A DNA stretch of 64,000 nt from Larimichthys crocea (Eukaryota; Chordata; Actinopteri; Sciaenidae): the NCBI RefSeq assembly GCF_000972845.2, contig NC_040016.1, forward strand, positions 21,434,807-21,498,806. Reading direction: 5' to 3'. The notes below the pieces were generated by a model that saw nothing but the letters and a program-made list of their open reading frames with translations, ran no database searches and had not been told where the DNA came from. Position 1 is the first letter of the stretch; every line of letters starts with the position of its first letter. Positions 1 to 56,759 of this stretch are shown piece after piece. Both the position numbers and the translations under genes were made by a program.

Positions 1-420
1 CACAGAACAGAGTAAAAACAGAAATAGACAATAGAGCAGTTTCATAAAAAAAACTAGAAATTAAAAGAAAAAGTAGAAACATTAAACTACAACAATAAAA
101 CAAATAAGAAAAGAACCTATAGGATAAAAAGCATAACAGCTGCTGTAAAAGTAGATATGACCTGTACAGTAAATAAGCACCAGAGATAAAAGTAACAGGG
201 AGTGATCAGGGCATAAAAATTCAGTAGTGAATGGCACCTTAGGTAAAAGAGGTACGTCTTAAGTTGTTTTTAAAAAAATCCTTTTTAGTATGAATTTTTG
301 CTTGGCCTTGAAATCTGTGAAAAAAACAAAAAAACAAAGCGCAAGTGATTACACTCACTCTGCACACGCTCGATTAGTATTTTCGATTGTCTTCTTGCTC
401 ATAAAAAGAAGGTTTGAAAC
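1..420. other. A-rich non-coding flank
   Basis: No gene is visible here. The stretch is A-rich, with repeated short motifs of the kind seen in the 3' or antisense part of fish retroelements, but I cannot assign a family. Open frames running into the N block are artefacts of the unknown bases. Confidence 0.4.
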
Positions 421-552
421 NNNNNNNNNNNNNNNNNNNNNNNNNNNNNNNNNNNNNNNNNNNNNNNNNNNNNNNNNNNNNNNNNNNNNNNNNNNNNNNN
501 NNNNNNNNNNNNNNNNNNNNNNNNNNNNNNNNNNNNNNNNNNNNNNNNNNNN
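421..552. other. Assembly gap, 132 N
   Basis: A run of 132 N. The length may be an estimate, so content cannot be inferred. Frames reported across it are meaningless. Confidence 0.99.
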
Positions 553-912
553 AGAGAAATATCAGATGTCTTTTTTTTTTTGGATACTTCCCCAAGATCA
601 AATGCAAACTGTCCCTGCTCTCCACATTATTTAAATCCAAATACATATCCTGAGCTGAAGAAAGTGAACCTGACCTGTACCTGACCACATATCAGGATTT
701 CAGGTGGGTCCGTAGCAGAACTCTGGAGTCAGTCAGCGTTCATCTCGATGTCATTCGGGTTTCAGCACCACAGTTCAATTTTCTTTGGGGTCAATCTGAG
801 GTAGAGAACCTCAGACACAAACTCAATTTTAAGTGCAGAGTCTACTCCTCCTGCTATAATGATTATACTGCAGTCATTACACACTGCGCGTCCAATTTCA
901 TGTTCCCATAAG

Positions 913-913
<1 letters not shown>

Positions 914-952
<39 letters not shown>
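914..952. repeat. (CA)n microsatellite
   Basis: About 19 uninterrupted CA units. It lies 45 bp upstream of a (TG)n tract of similar length, so the two tracts are complementary and could form a hairpin of about 38 bp. Confidence 0.97.
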
Positions 953-954
<2 letters not shown>

Positions 955-996
955 TTAAACTACAGTGGCATTGCCGTACTCTCACAACAGTTTCAG

Positions 997-997
<1 letters not shown>

Positions 998-1038
<41 letters not shown>
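998..1038. repeat. (TG)n microsatellite
   Basis: About 20 TG units, the complement of the (CA)n tract just upstream. Open frames of alternating His/Thr or Cys/Val here are repeat shadows. Confidence 0.97.
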
Positions 1039-1039
<1 letters not shown>

Positions 1040-1215
1040 ACTTCCACTATAATGAGGTGAAACTTTGATCATAATGCAGGTCTGCCCTCACATCCATACA
1101 GGGAAATCACTTCAGACTTCTGTATGTGTGTATGTGTTCATGTGTGTGTGAGTTTTGAGGCCTTGTGTGTCTATGTGATAAATGATATATGTCTTGTGAA
1201 TTTGAGACATGTCTG

Positions 1216-1656
1216 CAGGGCCGCCGCCAGGAATTTTGGGCCACATGACAAAAAAATCTAATTGGTCCCCCTCTGTGCAGCTGTTGTCCCCACATCTCTA
1301 GGACCTAACTATCCCATCAAAGGCTTTACATAACTCTAATCAAAGGCTTGCAACTGTTTTGCATCTTGTAGTTTAATACTAGTACTAGCACAATATTTAC
1401 TGCTGCTGATTTGTACATGCATGCGAGTCTGCAGTGCAGTTCACTATTTGATGTGAGATTTAAAGCCACCATAAAAATGTGCTAAAGGCCATTTTTATTT
1501 AGCTTTTACTGCCCAAAACACGTAAAAAACAAAGAGATAATTAATTTCATTGTTATATTTGAAATATATATACTCAATGATGATGGTTTAATCATTTTGA
1601 GATTGGTGTTTACCTATTTTTTGGGGCCACCGTCCGTCGTGGGCCCACCACGGCTG
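1216..1656. mobile_element. hAT-like non-autonomous element
   Basis: The left end reads CAGGGCCGCCGCCAGGAATT and the right end finishes in CACGGCTG, so both termini have the CAG...CTG form typical of hAT elements, and both are followed inwards by GC-rich sequence. The interior of about 440 bp is AT-rich with no transposase frame. The flanking octamers (1208-1215 and 1657-1664) match at only four of eight positions, so the target duplication has decayed or a boundary is off. Family assignment is inference from the termini. Confidence 0.55.
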
Positions 1657-1807
1657 CAACTCGCACAGCGGTGTGTTTATGAAAGAGAAACAGAGATTGT
1701 GTGTTGGAATGTGTTATCGTCCTGAGTATCTGTCAGAGTGCGCTCATATGTCTCTTTGTGTGTTTAGTTTAGTCTATGTGTGTTTATGTGTATTGTTGTA
1801 CATGGCC

Positions 1808-1862
<55 letters not shown>
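1808..1862. repeat. (CTGT)n microsatellite
   Basis: About 13 CTGT units. The apparent Cys-Leu-Ser-Val frame across it is a repeat shadow. Confidence 0.97.
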
Positions 1863-2988
1863 GGTGCCTGCCTGTCTAGTAAGTTTCTTGTGACCTTGAA
1901 GCAAAATGCATAATAACTTGCATATGCTTATATGCATGTCAGTGTTTCTGCATGCGTGTGGTAGCTTGAAACTGTGTGGTGGTTCTTAAACAGACAGGGT
2001 GGAAGTATTAAACATTAAAGAGACAGATGAAGATGTATGTTAATTTCATAGATTTTGTCCTTTTAGCTCTAAAGGAAGACAGTCAGTGTTTTGTTCAGAG
2101 ATACAAAAATGTGCAACACCCAGAAACGTCTCAGGACTTCTGAAAAGGCTGCTGATGGTCTGTGTTTAGCCTCAGGGTGCAAACTAAATGTATTTCTACA
2201 GTCACAGTACACAGTGTTTCAACAGAACGGCTTCAGAGCTGTTACTGTTTTTGAGGTGTAAGATGTTTGACTCTGCTTCCACATCACAGAGCTACGTGTT
2301 TAGTGGATGTCTGTGGGAAACAAACATGTTTGGGTATTTCATGCGTCGTCAGTGTCTTACCTACGTCAGAGTCCCTGCATGGACGTAGGGCAAAGAACTG
2401 CTGTGAGCATGGTCAGCATGTTCCATCCACAGAAAAATCAATACCCTTTTAAGTGTCCGCCATAGTCTCACCATTTTAACTCACTGTCAGACAGACAGAC
2501 ATTTCCCTCGGTGCCTGAACCGTGGAGCCGCACACAGTGCATTACATCGCAGATCTGGGCAGGGGACGGGGTTTGGGTTCTCTCTCTTTTGCATCTTGTT
2601 AAGGTGAACTTTGTTCAGGCCGAGTGTGTTTTGCACAAAACCTCTTACTTTCCTATCAGCGTCATCCTGACAGGATACTCCCAAGTGCTTTCACACCAAT
2701 TCACACCTCGGTTCATATGATCGCTGTCACATAACTGCTGCAGACGCCAGCTATGTGCTGAACTGTATTTTCTGAAGGCTAAAAAAAAAAAAGTAATTTG
2801 TGATCTGGACTTCTAAAACCTAAAAAAGGTTTAGCAGCAGAACAGATTGAACATGCAGAAACATTTTGCTTTACAGAAGAGAAATCGCTGCAGAATTATG
2901 AGGAGGCAGCGAGGACGTTTGTGGCATGCGGCATCTCTTTCAGTCTCAGGTGTCGGCAGCACAACCTCATCCTCCAACAGCCTGCACT

Positions 2989-3020
<32 letters not shown>

Positions 3021-3374
3021 GTTGATTATACTGTATATGTAATGTTTGTGTGAAGGTTTTGTGAAAGCTTGAGGGAGTCCTCTGAGATACGACAGAGAAG
3101 TGTATTCCCTTCATGCATGCACACACACACTCTTTTCTATAAGGCTGGATGTTTTTACTCTTTTCCCTCCACGACTCTAAAAAGTATCGGACGTTGCACT
3201 TGTAGTTTGTGTGTGATTGTGTGATTTGTCAGAAGATAAATTCTCTGTTCTGGAACAAATGTATCAGGAAGAGAAATCCAATTCTCACGGTGCGGCTGCT
3301 GGACTACCGAGAGGAAGTGTTATAGATGTGTGTTCTTCTTTGTAGCAGATAAACATGTCACCCCCAGTACCTCA
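1863..3374. other. Non-coding region with one TG tract
   Basis: No gene is recognised. It contains a (TG)n tract at 2995-3021 and short A runs. Open frames are short and show no family resemblance. Confidence 0.6.
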
Positions 3375-3660
3375 TGCATCCATCGATTTCTTTCCATTTA
3401 TCCGGGGTCAGGTCACGGTGGCAGCAGCAATGCATTCAAGCTTCCCCTGAGGGATACTGAGGTGTTCCCAGGCCAGATGGGCCATATAGTCCCCTCCAGC
3501 CAGTTCTGGGTTTGCTGCCAGTTGGAACACCTTCAAAAGAAGGTCCCTCTTCCCCACAACGTCCGCATTACCGCTGACGCTGCACCGATCTGGCGGCCCA
3601 TGTCATGATCCATTCTCCTGTCACTCGTGACGAAGACTCAGAGATACTTTGCTTCACTCC
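3375..3660 (-). mobile_element. LINE remnant, C-terminal RT region
   Basis: Read on the minus strand, the segment resembles the end of a non-LTR retrotransposon polyprotein: a stretch close to RQIGAASAVMRTLWGR, preceded by a degenerate VRMDHDMGR-like motif and followed by a broken segment with a WLEGT-like motif. This arrangement is familiar from many fish LINE copies. It carries stops and deletions, so it is a dead fragment. I do not assign a clade. Confidence 0.55.
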
Positions 3661-6600
3661 TTCGCTCTGTTTTCCAGCAGAGAGGCACGGTCGTCCCGGC
3701 TGCTTCACAGAATGAACGGGATCCAAACACTGACAGCAGAGTGACATTAATCTAATGATCTCTGTCTCTGTCTCTTCTCTTTATTGGATGGTTTTTCTAG
3801 CTATTTATTTGCAGTGGAAAGGCCAGGGTTTCCTTTTGTGTGCTACATAAATCTTTTTGTGTGACACTTTAATTCACTCTCTTAGGCAGTGAATGAGAAG
3901 CTTTCAAGCACACCTCTAGGAACTATCATTGGCTCTTTTATGACAAACTGTACAGCTCAAGGTTAGACAATCACTGGGTGCTGGCTACATTTTGTGTTCA
4001 TGACACATTTTCAGTCACTTTAAATGCAACTAATTCGAAAATTAAAAACCAAAACTACCCAAATTCAGCATAGGCAGTGCTAGGGTGACTGTCCTGCTTT
4101 GCATTTGCAGAGATCACCTGTGGCAGGTTACAGTAGCTCCGGTCTGCAGCCAGAGAAAGGAGCTTCTTTCAGAGCAGGAGCCAAACTCCCATCAGTCATG
4201 TCTTCAAAGCACGCATCGCATTATTGTCATCACATAATCGCTGATGAAGCTGAACTTTGAAACGTCTTGCACAGTAATTAGTTTGAACTATATGATGACA
4301 TCGCTGCTTTAGTCTGCCGGCCGCCTCGCACGTGCTCGAGTCATTACCGTCTCTGCTTGAAAAGATGCTGGCGCTGGAGGCATCGGAGCCGCTGCTTCGT
4401 CTGCTGCAGGTGGAAAATCTGGCCTGATGCCTTGTCTATAACTCAACCTGTTCACTGAGCTGACAGCGCCAAGAGTCATTAGCCTAATCACATTCAAACG
4501 ATTCACCGGGAGATGCAGATGTATCAGGCAGAGTTGGAGAAAAGAGGAAGCTGAAGTGTGCGTCCGTTCAAAAACACTATCAGTGCGTCCACAAGCCTTT
4601 TTGTAACAAACGTGTTTGCAGCATGTTGATATCTCAGACACCAAACCTCTGGCACGGGACGACTCCAGCTGAGGATGCACACCGCTGGAAGGAAAACAAT
4701 GTGACTCAAACAGTTTGTCTTACATCCAGACAGTCACAGAGACAGAGACGGCCAAGTTGCCTAAAGTCTTCTTCATGTCTCATCGTGTGTGCATTTTTGT
4801 GTACGTGCACACGCAGGTATACATTTAGCCTAAGTCATTTTTGTGTATGCATCACTCTCAGTGTGTGTTAGTGTGTAAGTGTGTTGATGAGCAGCCTCTG
4901 GGGTCCATTATGCCTGTGACAGCCCCACAGCAGGAAAGCAGCCAGCCAAATAACTTATGAAAGCAGTTTAAGCAAAATTGAATCCACAACTTATGAATTA
5001 TTAAACTTATTACACCTCTATGAAGATCACTAAACTCCGAAACAGAACAACAATGGCCTCCTTTTCCACTGTCACTGCCGGGGAAGAGAACTGATTTCTA
5101 AGCATCACCGGTGGGGGAAGTGCTGCATATTTCATGGGGGTGTTAGGCGGCAGGAAAATGTGTCGCGTATGGAAATTATTGGAGGGAAAGCACTTTATGT
5201 ATACTGAGGTTGTAGGAAGGGAGGAAAATGGAAATGATTGTTTCAAATGGATGATGAAGAAGATATAAACTATGTAGAAGGTTGAACCTGTTTCACTCGT
5301 ATCATATTTAACTCTGCTTTACGCGCTCGGTGCATGATATCACGATAACCAAGCGAAAAGAGTTGTCAGTGAATGCCTGCTGCAATAAAAAAAAGAATTA
5401 AAGTCTGCAGGAAGAAGTTCTGTTTGGAAAGGTTTGTGTTTAGAATAGATTTTATTGCATTAATATAATAGGAAGCAAGTTATTTGCTAAGTTTAAACTA
5501 AATGAACTGATTTATATAGCTGCTTTTATCAGTATTTCAGATTGCTACAAACCTGGCTCACAACATATGGAAGTCCAAAGCCAAATTCATCTATTTACTA
5601 AGCAAGAAAAGAAGTGTGGAGGCATGTATGGACGATCAAAGGCAGCGTTTCAGTGTCTTCCAGCTCATTGTTTGGTTTTTGTCCTCACACATACTCCATA
5701 AAAACATAAAGTGTGTACTGTATGACGTTGCCTTTATGATGCCCACAAATGGCCAAATCACAACACCGGGGAGTTCTTTGTCGAGGTTTGAGAGTGCTGT
5801 CTGCAGCGGAAACCTGATCTGACCATTATGAAATGTTGAAAAGACAGAATAAGTCAATAAGTTCATGGAGCATGGCAAGAAAGATGACAAAATATGACGA
5901 CATAAAAATGTATGACTAAAGAAGCTCTGAGGACAGAGGTGTAAAGGTTCAGAGCTTTAGAAATTCCAGAAATTCACAAACAAATGTAGAATTTCAATCA
6001 AAATCTCATCAGTGAAAGATTTTTCCATCCATACTTTTTACTGATCAGCAGATGCATCCTATACCAGTCTATAACAAGTCAAACACACATGTTCAGTTTC
6101 ATTTATTGGTTTATTTAAAGCGGGGACAGTGTGCAGTAGAATCTAAACTATCCCTTTGAGTCTAGAAACACTTAAAGCCGCAGTTAAGATCGTGACAGTG
6201 TCCCGCATACAGGAGCTTCAGTCAACAACAACAACAAAAACACACAAATTAACTCTTGCAGTTTTTCTTCTGGAGTGAAATCGAGACTTGAAGGCGGTCG
6301 TGTGAAGCATAAATGTAATTTAAAGGAGAATTAAAAGCACAATGTAGGAGGTGGAGGATTTCGCAGGACACTCGCTGATGTTAAGCTGGTTTCAAATGCT
6401 GCTTCAGGTGCTGAAAAGCATTAAAAAACCTTGTTCTGCAAGTTTAGCAGAGACATTTTAAGCTGTGGCGTAATTGTCCCTGATTAGAATGCAACTTAAT
6501 GACACTTCTGAAGTGGCGTATGAAAGTAGCTGAGAATTGGCTTATGAATTGTTAAAGTTCTCCCACCCCTCCGTTGGAGCAGAGGTTGTAAAGTAGGACA

Positions 6601-6904
6601 CATCCTCTCCCCTTAGAGCAACGACGACAACAACAACAGCCTCGGCTCCACAGCTGCTGTCAAACCGAGTTAAAGAGTGTGGGTTAGCAAAACACTTAAT
6701 GTCCTGCATATATCATAGATGGCACCTTTAAAATATGTACAATGGAATTTAAAAGTGCTGGAGAACGAGCATTCCTTCATAACTAAAATGATGAAATCGG
6801 AAACGCTTAGTGAGAAAAATGCTCCGAGATTAAAGCCATTTTTTATCAGAACACATACATACACACACCGCTGAAGAAAAGGAGAGTAGTAAGGTGGATA
6901 GTGT
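3661..6904. other. Non-coding region upstream of grip2 exon 2
   Basis: I see no gene, RNA or clear repeat in this 3.2-kb interval. It is probably part of the first intron or the 5' flank of grip2, since the gene's initiating exon was not found in the window. Confidence 0.5.
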
Positions 6905-7360
6905 GTCAAAATCATGAACATTTTGATCCTGTTTGTTTCCAAAGTCAGCGTATACACCCATCGATTGAAGCGTGGACTCTACTTGACCTCTGACGGTGTG
7001 TCTGGCAGCAGATCCTTTAAGTCTTGTACGTTGCGAGATCGGGTCTCTGGGGATTGAACTTCTTTGTCCAGCGCGTCCCATATCTGGGGAATTTGGAGGC
7101 CAAGTCACAACATTGAACTTGTTCTTCAAACCATTCCTGAACTGTTTATGCTCTGTGGCCAGGGGCATCGTCCTGCTGATGGCATGGCTTGACCTTACGT
7201 GGCCCTGTACGCCTCCGACTGTGATGCCCTGTGTGTTCTGACACCTTTCTATCAGAACCAGCTGCAGTAACTTTTCTGTTGGATCAGACCACATGGTACA
7301 GCCTTTGCTCCTTGCAAGCATCAATAAGCCTTGGCCAGCAGGTCATTGTATAATCAAGGG
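6905..7360 (-). mobile_element. Tc1-like transposon remnant
   Basis: The minus strand shows Tc1-type transposase pieces: a segment with VLIERCQNTQGITVGGV, then FRNGLKNKFNVVTWPPNSPD, where WPPNSPD is the classic motif containing the second catalytic aspartate of Tc1 transposases. After it the frame shifts and only fragments remain. The two pieces are closer together than in a complete gene, so the middle is deleted. This is a dead, internally deleted copy. Confidence 0.8.
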
Positions 7361-8963
7361 CAGTCCTGAGACAGACATAAAAGTAACTGCAGTTTTTCTG
7401 CAGACGGTTTGAGTATCAAAGTGTTTATATCCCTTGCCTGTAGATTCTGTCCATCAGCACCATCTACAGGCAAAGGACTGCTACTGCTGTTACTTTTCTT
7501 GCCAGTTGGTGACGGTGTTTGAAGTGGATGCACCCCAGCCTCTCTGAAATGGCGAATTGATTTTCTGCTTTATGTTAATTTACCACTGGGGCTTCTTGAA
7601 GGACTCCAGCCTGTGCAGTTAATTCAGCAGTTTAAAAAAATTTAATTTGAAACAGACACCTGTGGAGATCAGAGCCAAACTGAATTCATAACTTATCAAA
7701 AATTTAAAACTGAAACCCTCACACGACTCTGACAAAGAGTTTCTGCCAGAGACTATAAAACAGGACATCTGTTTCCCCCTGTGACATATAACAACAAAGG
7801 CCTCTTTGTTTCATTGTCCAAACAGAGGAGACTAACTTCATCAATACTTCACAAATGGCCTTACTGTCTATTCACCGGTTCATCCAACTATTGCAAGCGA
7901 ATCACAGTGACTGAAATCTCCCTTTCATGTAATGATCTTGCAGCTGTGTGTATTAAGTAGATGCTGTTCCACTTGTGATAGTGATAAGTCGTCATATGGA
8001 AGGTTTGTGAAGCATTTAGGCAGAATTTATTTACACTTTTTGCCAATTTCACGCTACAACACTCAGCAAAGAAACACCTCTGAAGCAGCATGTCGGGAGC
8101 GTTTTGGCAGCTCTTTAAAATCACTTCGGCTCCACTTGTTTAGCGGAACAAGCTTGGATATTTCTACATTGTCAGACTTGGGTCAACTTTCTTCAGACTC
8201 ACTGCTGCACTGCTGTCAGCCTCATGTGTGCTCATGCTAGACTCTTTGGAGGCTCCACTGGGGATTCTGGATGCTTGCTTCAAGGCATTCCCAACCACGT
8301 AGTACACTCTTGAAGTTTGAGGCTGTGGAGAATCGCTGTGTTGAGCACGTAGAGGAGGAAGATATGAGTTGTGATGCATGGGTCGAACGGGAGAAGAAAT
8401 GTATTCAGGGACGAGTGACTGATGCCAAACACGCATGTATGCAGCAATGATGTTTCTGAGTTACTTCGTTCTTTGGAAGGGCATGGATTTGGTAATCTCT
8501 GTTCTCTCACTAACAGCGATCGAGTAGTGGACATTTCCAAAAAGTGAATCAAAGGTGTCACTGTGGAGCAGTTTCTTGTTCATGTTGTAAAAATGCTCAT
8601 ATTATTTGACTCGAGGCAGGAAATGAATGTTATCCTCTTCAACATACCCAAAATAAATGGAGTACACTTTTGCAACTACAGGGACTGTGTGTATAATGTT
8701 GGTCTCAAAAGAAAGCTAAGACATGTGAGATTACTACAGGAGTGAGAATAGAAGATGTGTGTTACTGTGTCAGAGTAAATTCACTTGAAACACTGAAGAA
8801 AATGTTTTTTTTTTACTTTCACCTAAAAAAACAACGCCTTACTTAGAGTGAAAACCACCTTTGAAACATAGGATAGCAGCCCAATTCATTTAGGAATTAG
8901 TAAAGTAATATCTGATGAGTATCTGTGAACCTGAGCAGAGTTTTAACACAGGTATGTCCAGGT
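7361..8963. other. Non-coding region
   Basis: No gene or identifiable element is seen. Open frames up to about 100 codons are unsupported. Confidence 0.5.
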
Positions 8964-9004
8964 GGAACCACCACATGTGCCATTTGGGCACATGTGGTGG
9001 TGCC
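8964..9004. other. Short inverted repeat (hairpin)
   Basis: Two 18-bp arms, 8964-8981 and 8987-9004, pair with one mismatch around a 5-base loop. The core of each arm is CCACCACATGTG or its complement. It is intronic or intergenic and no function is evident. Confidence 0.85.
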
Positions 9005-9985
9005 CAAATTACATTTTCCCATTCAAATAAGACCCTACAACAGAAATGAAGTTTGACTCCAACTGGAGCAGATTAATTATACATTTGAAATATGTGTATT
9101 ATATTGAAATACGTCCTGTGTCCTAGTCCTCGCTGTGCGCCCTCATGCGTAGAAGTGAAGAAAGGTAGAAACTCACTGAGGCATTACGCAGATCAACCGA
9201 TTGACATTTTGGATTTTGGTGATTGACGCCTCTATCGACCAGTCAGGAGAATCGATTAGTACCCAAATTCATCTTTGACACACCAATGACGATCCAGAAT
9301 GAAGTAAACCCAAAGGTAGTATATCGCACCAAGAGGGTAGACTAGACTAAAGCGGAGACATAGGAGGCAGTAGCAGCGTTTTTTGCGCTGGAATATAACT
9401 TTTGACCATGAAACAGAAAAGATAAGACAGACTTTATTTTTGCTACGTGGTGATGAGACACATATCTTTGTAATCAGTGGAGTCTCTGCTTACACGTGAC
9501 ACCTCGTTTTATTGGTTTGGTTGAAGTGGTGAAATTAGCAGAAGCACTAAAGTGGACATGTGCTGTTTCCATGTTTTTGTTACATGCCCATATACGTAAT
9601 TGCTTGGGGATTTAACTATGTTTCGTCGGGCTGGCAATGCTTGGTATACGCTGAGTTTCTCTCTGTCATTTTGGTATGCTACATGTCAGGATTGGTGCTT
9701 CCTAATGTAGCAGACGCTGATCTTCTGTAATGTCCATGCATCTCACACTGTCCCCTGGATGGGGGACTTTCAGGACGCAGAGGTTATAACCTCTGAACCT
9801 TCAAAGTTCTCACACTTCATCATTTTGTTGTTGTTACCTTAGAATGAGCCTTTTATATCTATCTTTTTTTTGTGCTTATTTTGTGGCCACTAAATCCTAC
9901 ACACTGCTCCTTTATTATTAGATTTTTAGAAAAAAAAATGTACATTGATATCTCTAAAGCGTTGTTGTGTGTGTGTTCTTTCCAG

Positions 9986-54352
<44,367 letters not shown>

Positions 54353-56759
54353 CAGACATACACAAACAAAAAAAGACAGATGAATCTCTAGACACACACA
54401 CACATGCAGGAGATATACTACAACTGGTGATGAAGCGAAGATATTTCTACTGGACTGAACTGGCCCAAACACTCACACCACAAACACCACCGGCTTGCAA
54501 TAATTCTACTTAAAACACAGAGACTCTTACACATACACACTTGCATGCTCATAAAGTCGCCCCCTCCCATTTGCACTGTGTTGAACTGCTGTCATACAGT
54601 ATATTTCTCTATGGAAGCACAGCCACAGTGCAGAAAACAAATCGGAGACACTCTCTTGACGGCTGGCTCCGAGTCCTCAATGTCGTTCCAACATAAATAA
54701 CCACTTACTTGGCACTTTGGCCAGCCAATGATTCTGGCTCTTTAAATTCAGTTTTTTTTTTCTTAAAACAAATGAATAAAACCTGCAATTTGGGTGAGGT
54801 AATCTTGACTGTTTTTAATGCCAGGCCACAGGTTTATAGAAATTTCTAGTGCCAATGCTACCAGAGGGACCTGCCTTATTACGCAAAGTGATTTTAGGAA
54901 ATTTCAAGTGAAACTGTATTTAGAGAAACTGCCTGACTCAGTTTGCAGGTTTCATTTGTTTCAAGACTAAAAAAAGACCCAAAAGATGGTTGAACCAACA
55001 GTTTCTAAAGGAATAGTGTCTGAATGTGGACTATATAGATGTAGTCCACATTTGCTGCTCAAATACTGCTGCTCCATTGCAATTCCCAAGGGTCAAGCTT
55101 AGTTCTTATTTTAGCTGTCGCATGAAGGTGGACTTATATATTGGATACTTCTGCTCATCATTGATATAAAAAAAAAAAAGAAATCAAAATGTATGGGTCA
55201 GGACAATGATGTCGCCCCAACTGCCAAACGTTTTGCTCAATCCAGTCAATGAAGGGATGAGAAAGAATGGAGACACTTGGGAATTTCTTTCCTCTCCTGA
55301 TGAAACATGGCATCTTGAAATGGAATTTGTTGAAGGCAATCTTTGCTGCTGCAACACATCTAGGAAGCTGTGATCATGGAGATGTCTTGGGAGGGGAAGA
55401 AAACTGTGTTGCCAACAGAAGAACATCTTGCAACATTTGGAGAGATTATTATTATTTTATTTTTTTTGCCAACTGCTGGGAAACCTGCCCATCTACATTG
55501 CACAATACAGTCAGTCTGAGAGCAGTGGGTTCAGCTCATTGCTGGCTTACAAAGTCAAAGAGCAGTAACTACTATGTATGCTTTTTCAACAGCAGAGCTC
55601 GTGATTGGGGTTGAAGTTAAAGGTGGTATGTGTAGCATTTATGAGAAATGTGGTACAACATGTATATAATTGGCCTGAACAAAAGGAGCCTGTCAGATTC
55701 CAAAAGAAATAGAGCAACATTCTTTGCAAGTTTCAGATGGTAAAAGTAACGAACGGCTGATGGGAACATACTTATCTGACAGCTTTACAGTAAACAGACA
55801 AACGTGTTATACATGTTCCATTTCTAGCCACATGCAATGAAACATACAGACCCTTTCCAAAAAATTAGAATATCATAGAAAAGTTTACTTATTTCCATAA
55901 TTCCATTTAAAAGGTTAAACTTTCATATATTATAGATTCAGGGCCCACAATTCAAACAATTTCAAGGATTTATTTGTTTATTTTTTGCATATTTTGGGTT
56001 TACAGCTCAAAAAACCCACGAAAACAGGAATTTAAAAAATTAGAATACTGTGAAGAAATCACCATTTACTTCTCAGTTTTATTATCTGCATCATCTGCAA
56101 AAATGGAGAGAGTGACAAGCTGTTCAGACTAGAAACACACACACACACACACACACACCAATACATTCTTACAGAGAAGGGCCAGCATGCACAGATAACA
56201 TAAGGACACGAAACAAAGCAGTTGGAGCGTGGGTGTGCATCCTCACGTGTTTGTCTGCGTTTGTATTCCTACATCTGTGATCATGATGTGCATGTACGTG
56301 GGTCTGTGTGTGAAAGGGTGTATTAACATTCTGGAGCCTGCACGATTAAGCTTAACTAATACTGCGCAAGTCCTTTGTCCGTCAGTTCTGCATAACACTA
56401 CAATACCCATAAGCCTTGGCTGCTATTGCTTTGCGAAGTCCCAGACACATTAAAATCTGATTTTTGATGGAAGATGATGGTGACCGCATTGCGCTTGTTT
56501 CTGCAAACACACAGTGAGTTAAGCCTAACCCGGCTTCATACCCCAACAGGAGTGTTTGACACGCCTGTTTGTGGTACCAGTCCATAGACCAGCTGCATAT
56601 TTTCTACTGAACAAGCAAAGACAGGCTTCTGAATCGGCATAGCCATATAGCAATATAGTAGATACGGCATTATAGTTACTGAATTGATCTACGATAACAC
56701 GTTAACACCATCTGCAACCTAAATTAGTTCTGCCAACAGCACCAGCCGTTAGCAATGCT
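54353..56759 (+). other. grip2: grip2 3' UTR and downstream flank
   Basis: Begins directly after the stop. The first possible polyadenylation signal is AATAAA at 54775-54780; others lie much further on (59322-59327 and 59452-59457), so a long 3' UTR is possible. The 3' end is not fixed by sequence alone. Around 55859-56047 there is a dispersed repeat with the direct motif AAAAAATTAGAATA at both ends, and a (CA)n tract lies at 56134-56159. Confidence 0.5.
54775..54780 (+). other. Candidate polyadenylation signal
   Basis: AATAAA, 423 bases after the grip2 stop codon. No clear GT-rich downstream element was singled out. Confidence 0.4.

Noticed and set aside
290..688. Frames crossing the N block
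   Set aside because: Unknown bases contain no stops by definition; no protein similarity on either side.
762..1072. Open frames of alternating Cys/Val or His/Thr
   Set aside because: They translate CA/TG microsatellites and exist on both strands and in several frames.
6830..7324. 164-codon frame as a possible gene
   Set aside because: It covers a Tc1-like transposase remnant with frame shifts and a deleted middle; the flanking residues are not transposase.
1..9985. First coding exon of grip2
   Set aside because: I looked for an ATG exon encoding the short basic N-terminus and ending in phase 1 with a GT donor, and found no convincing candidate.
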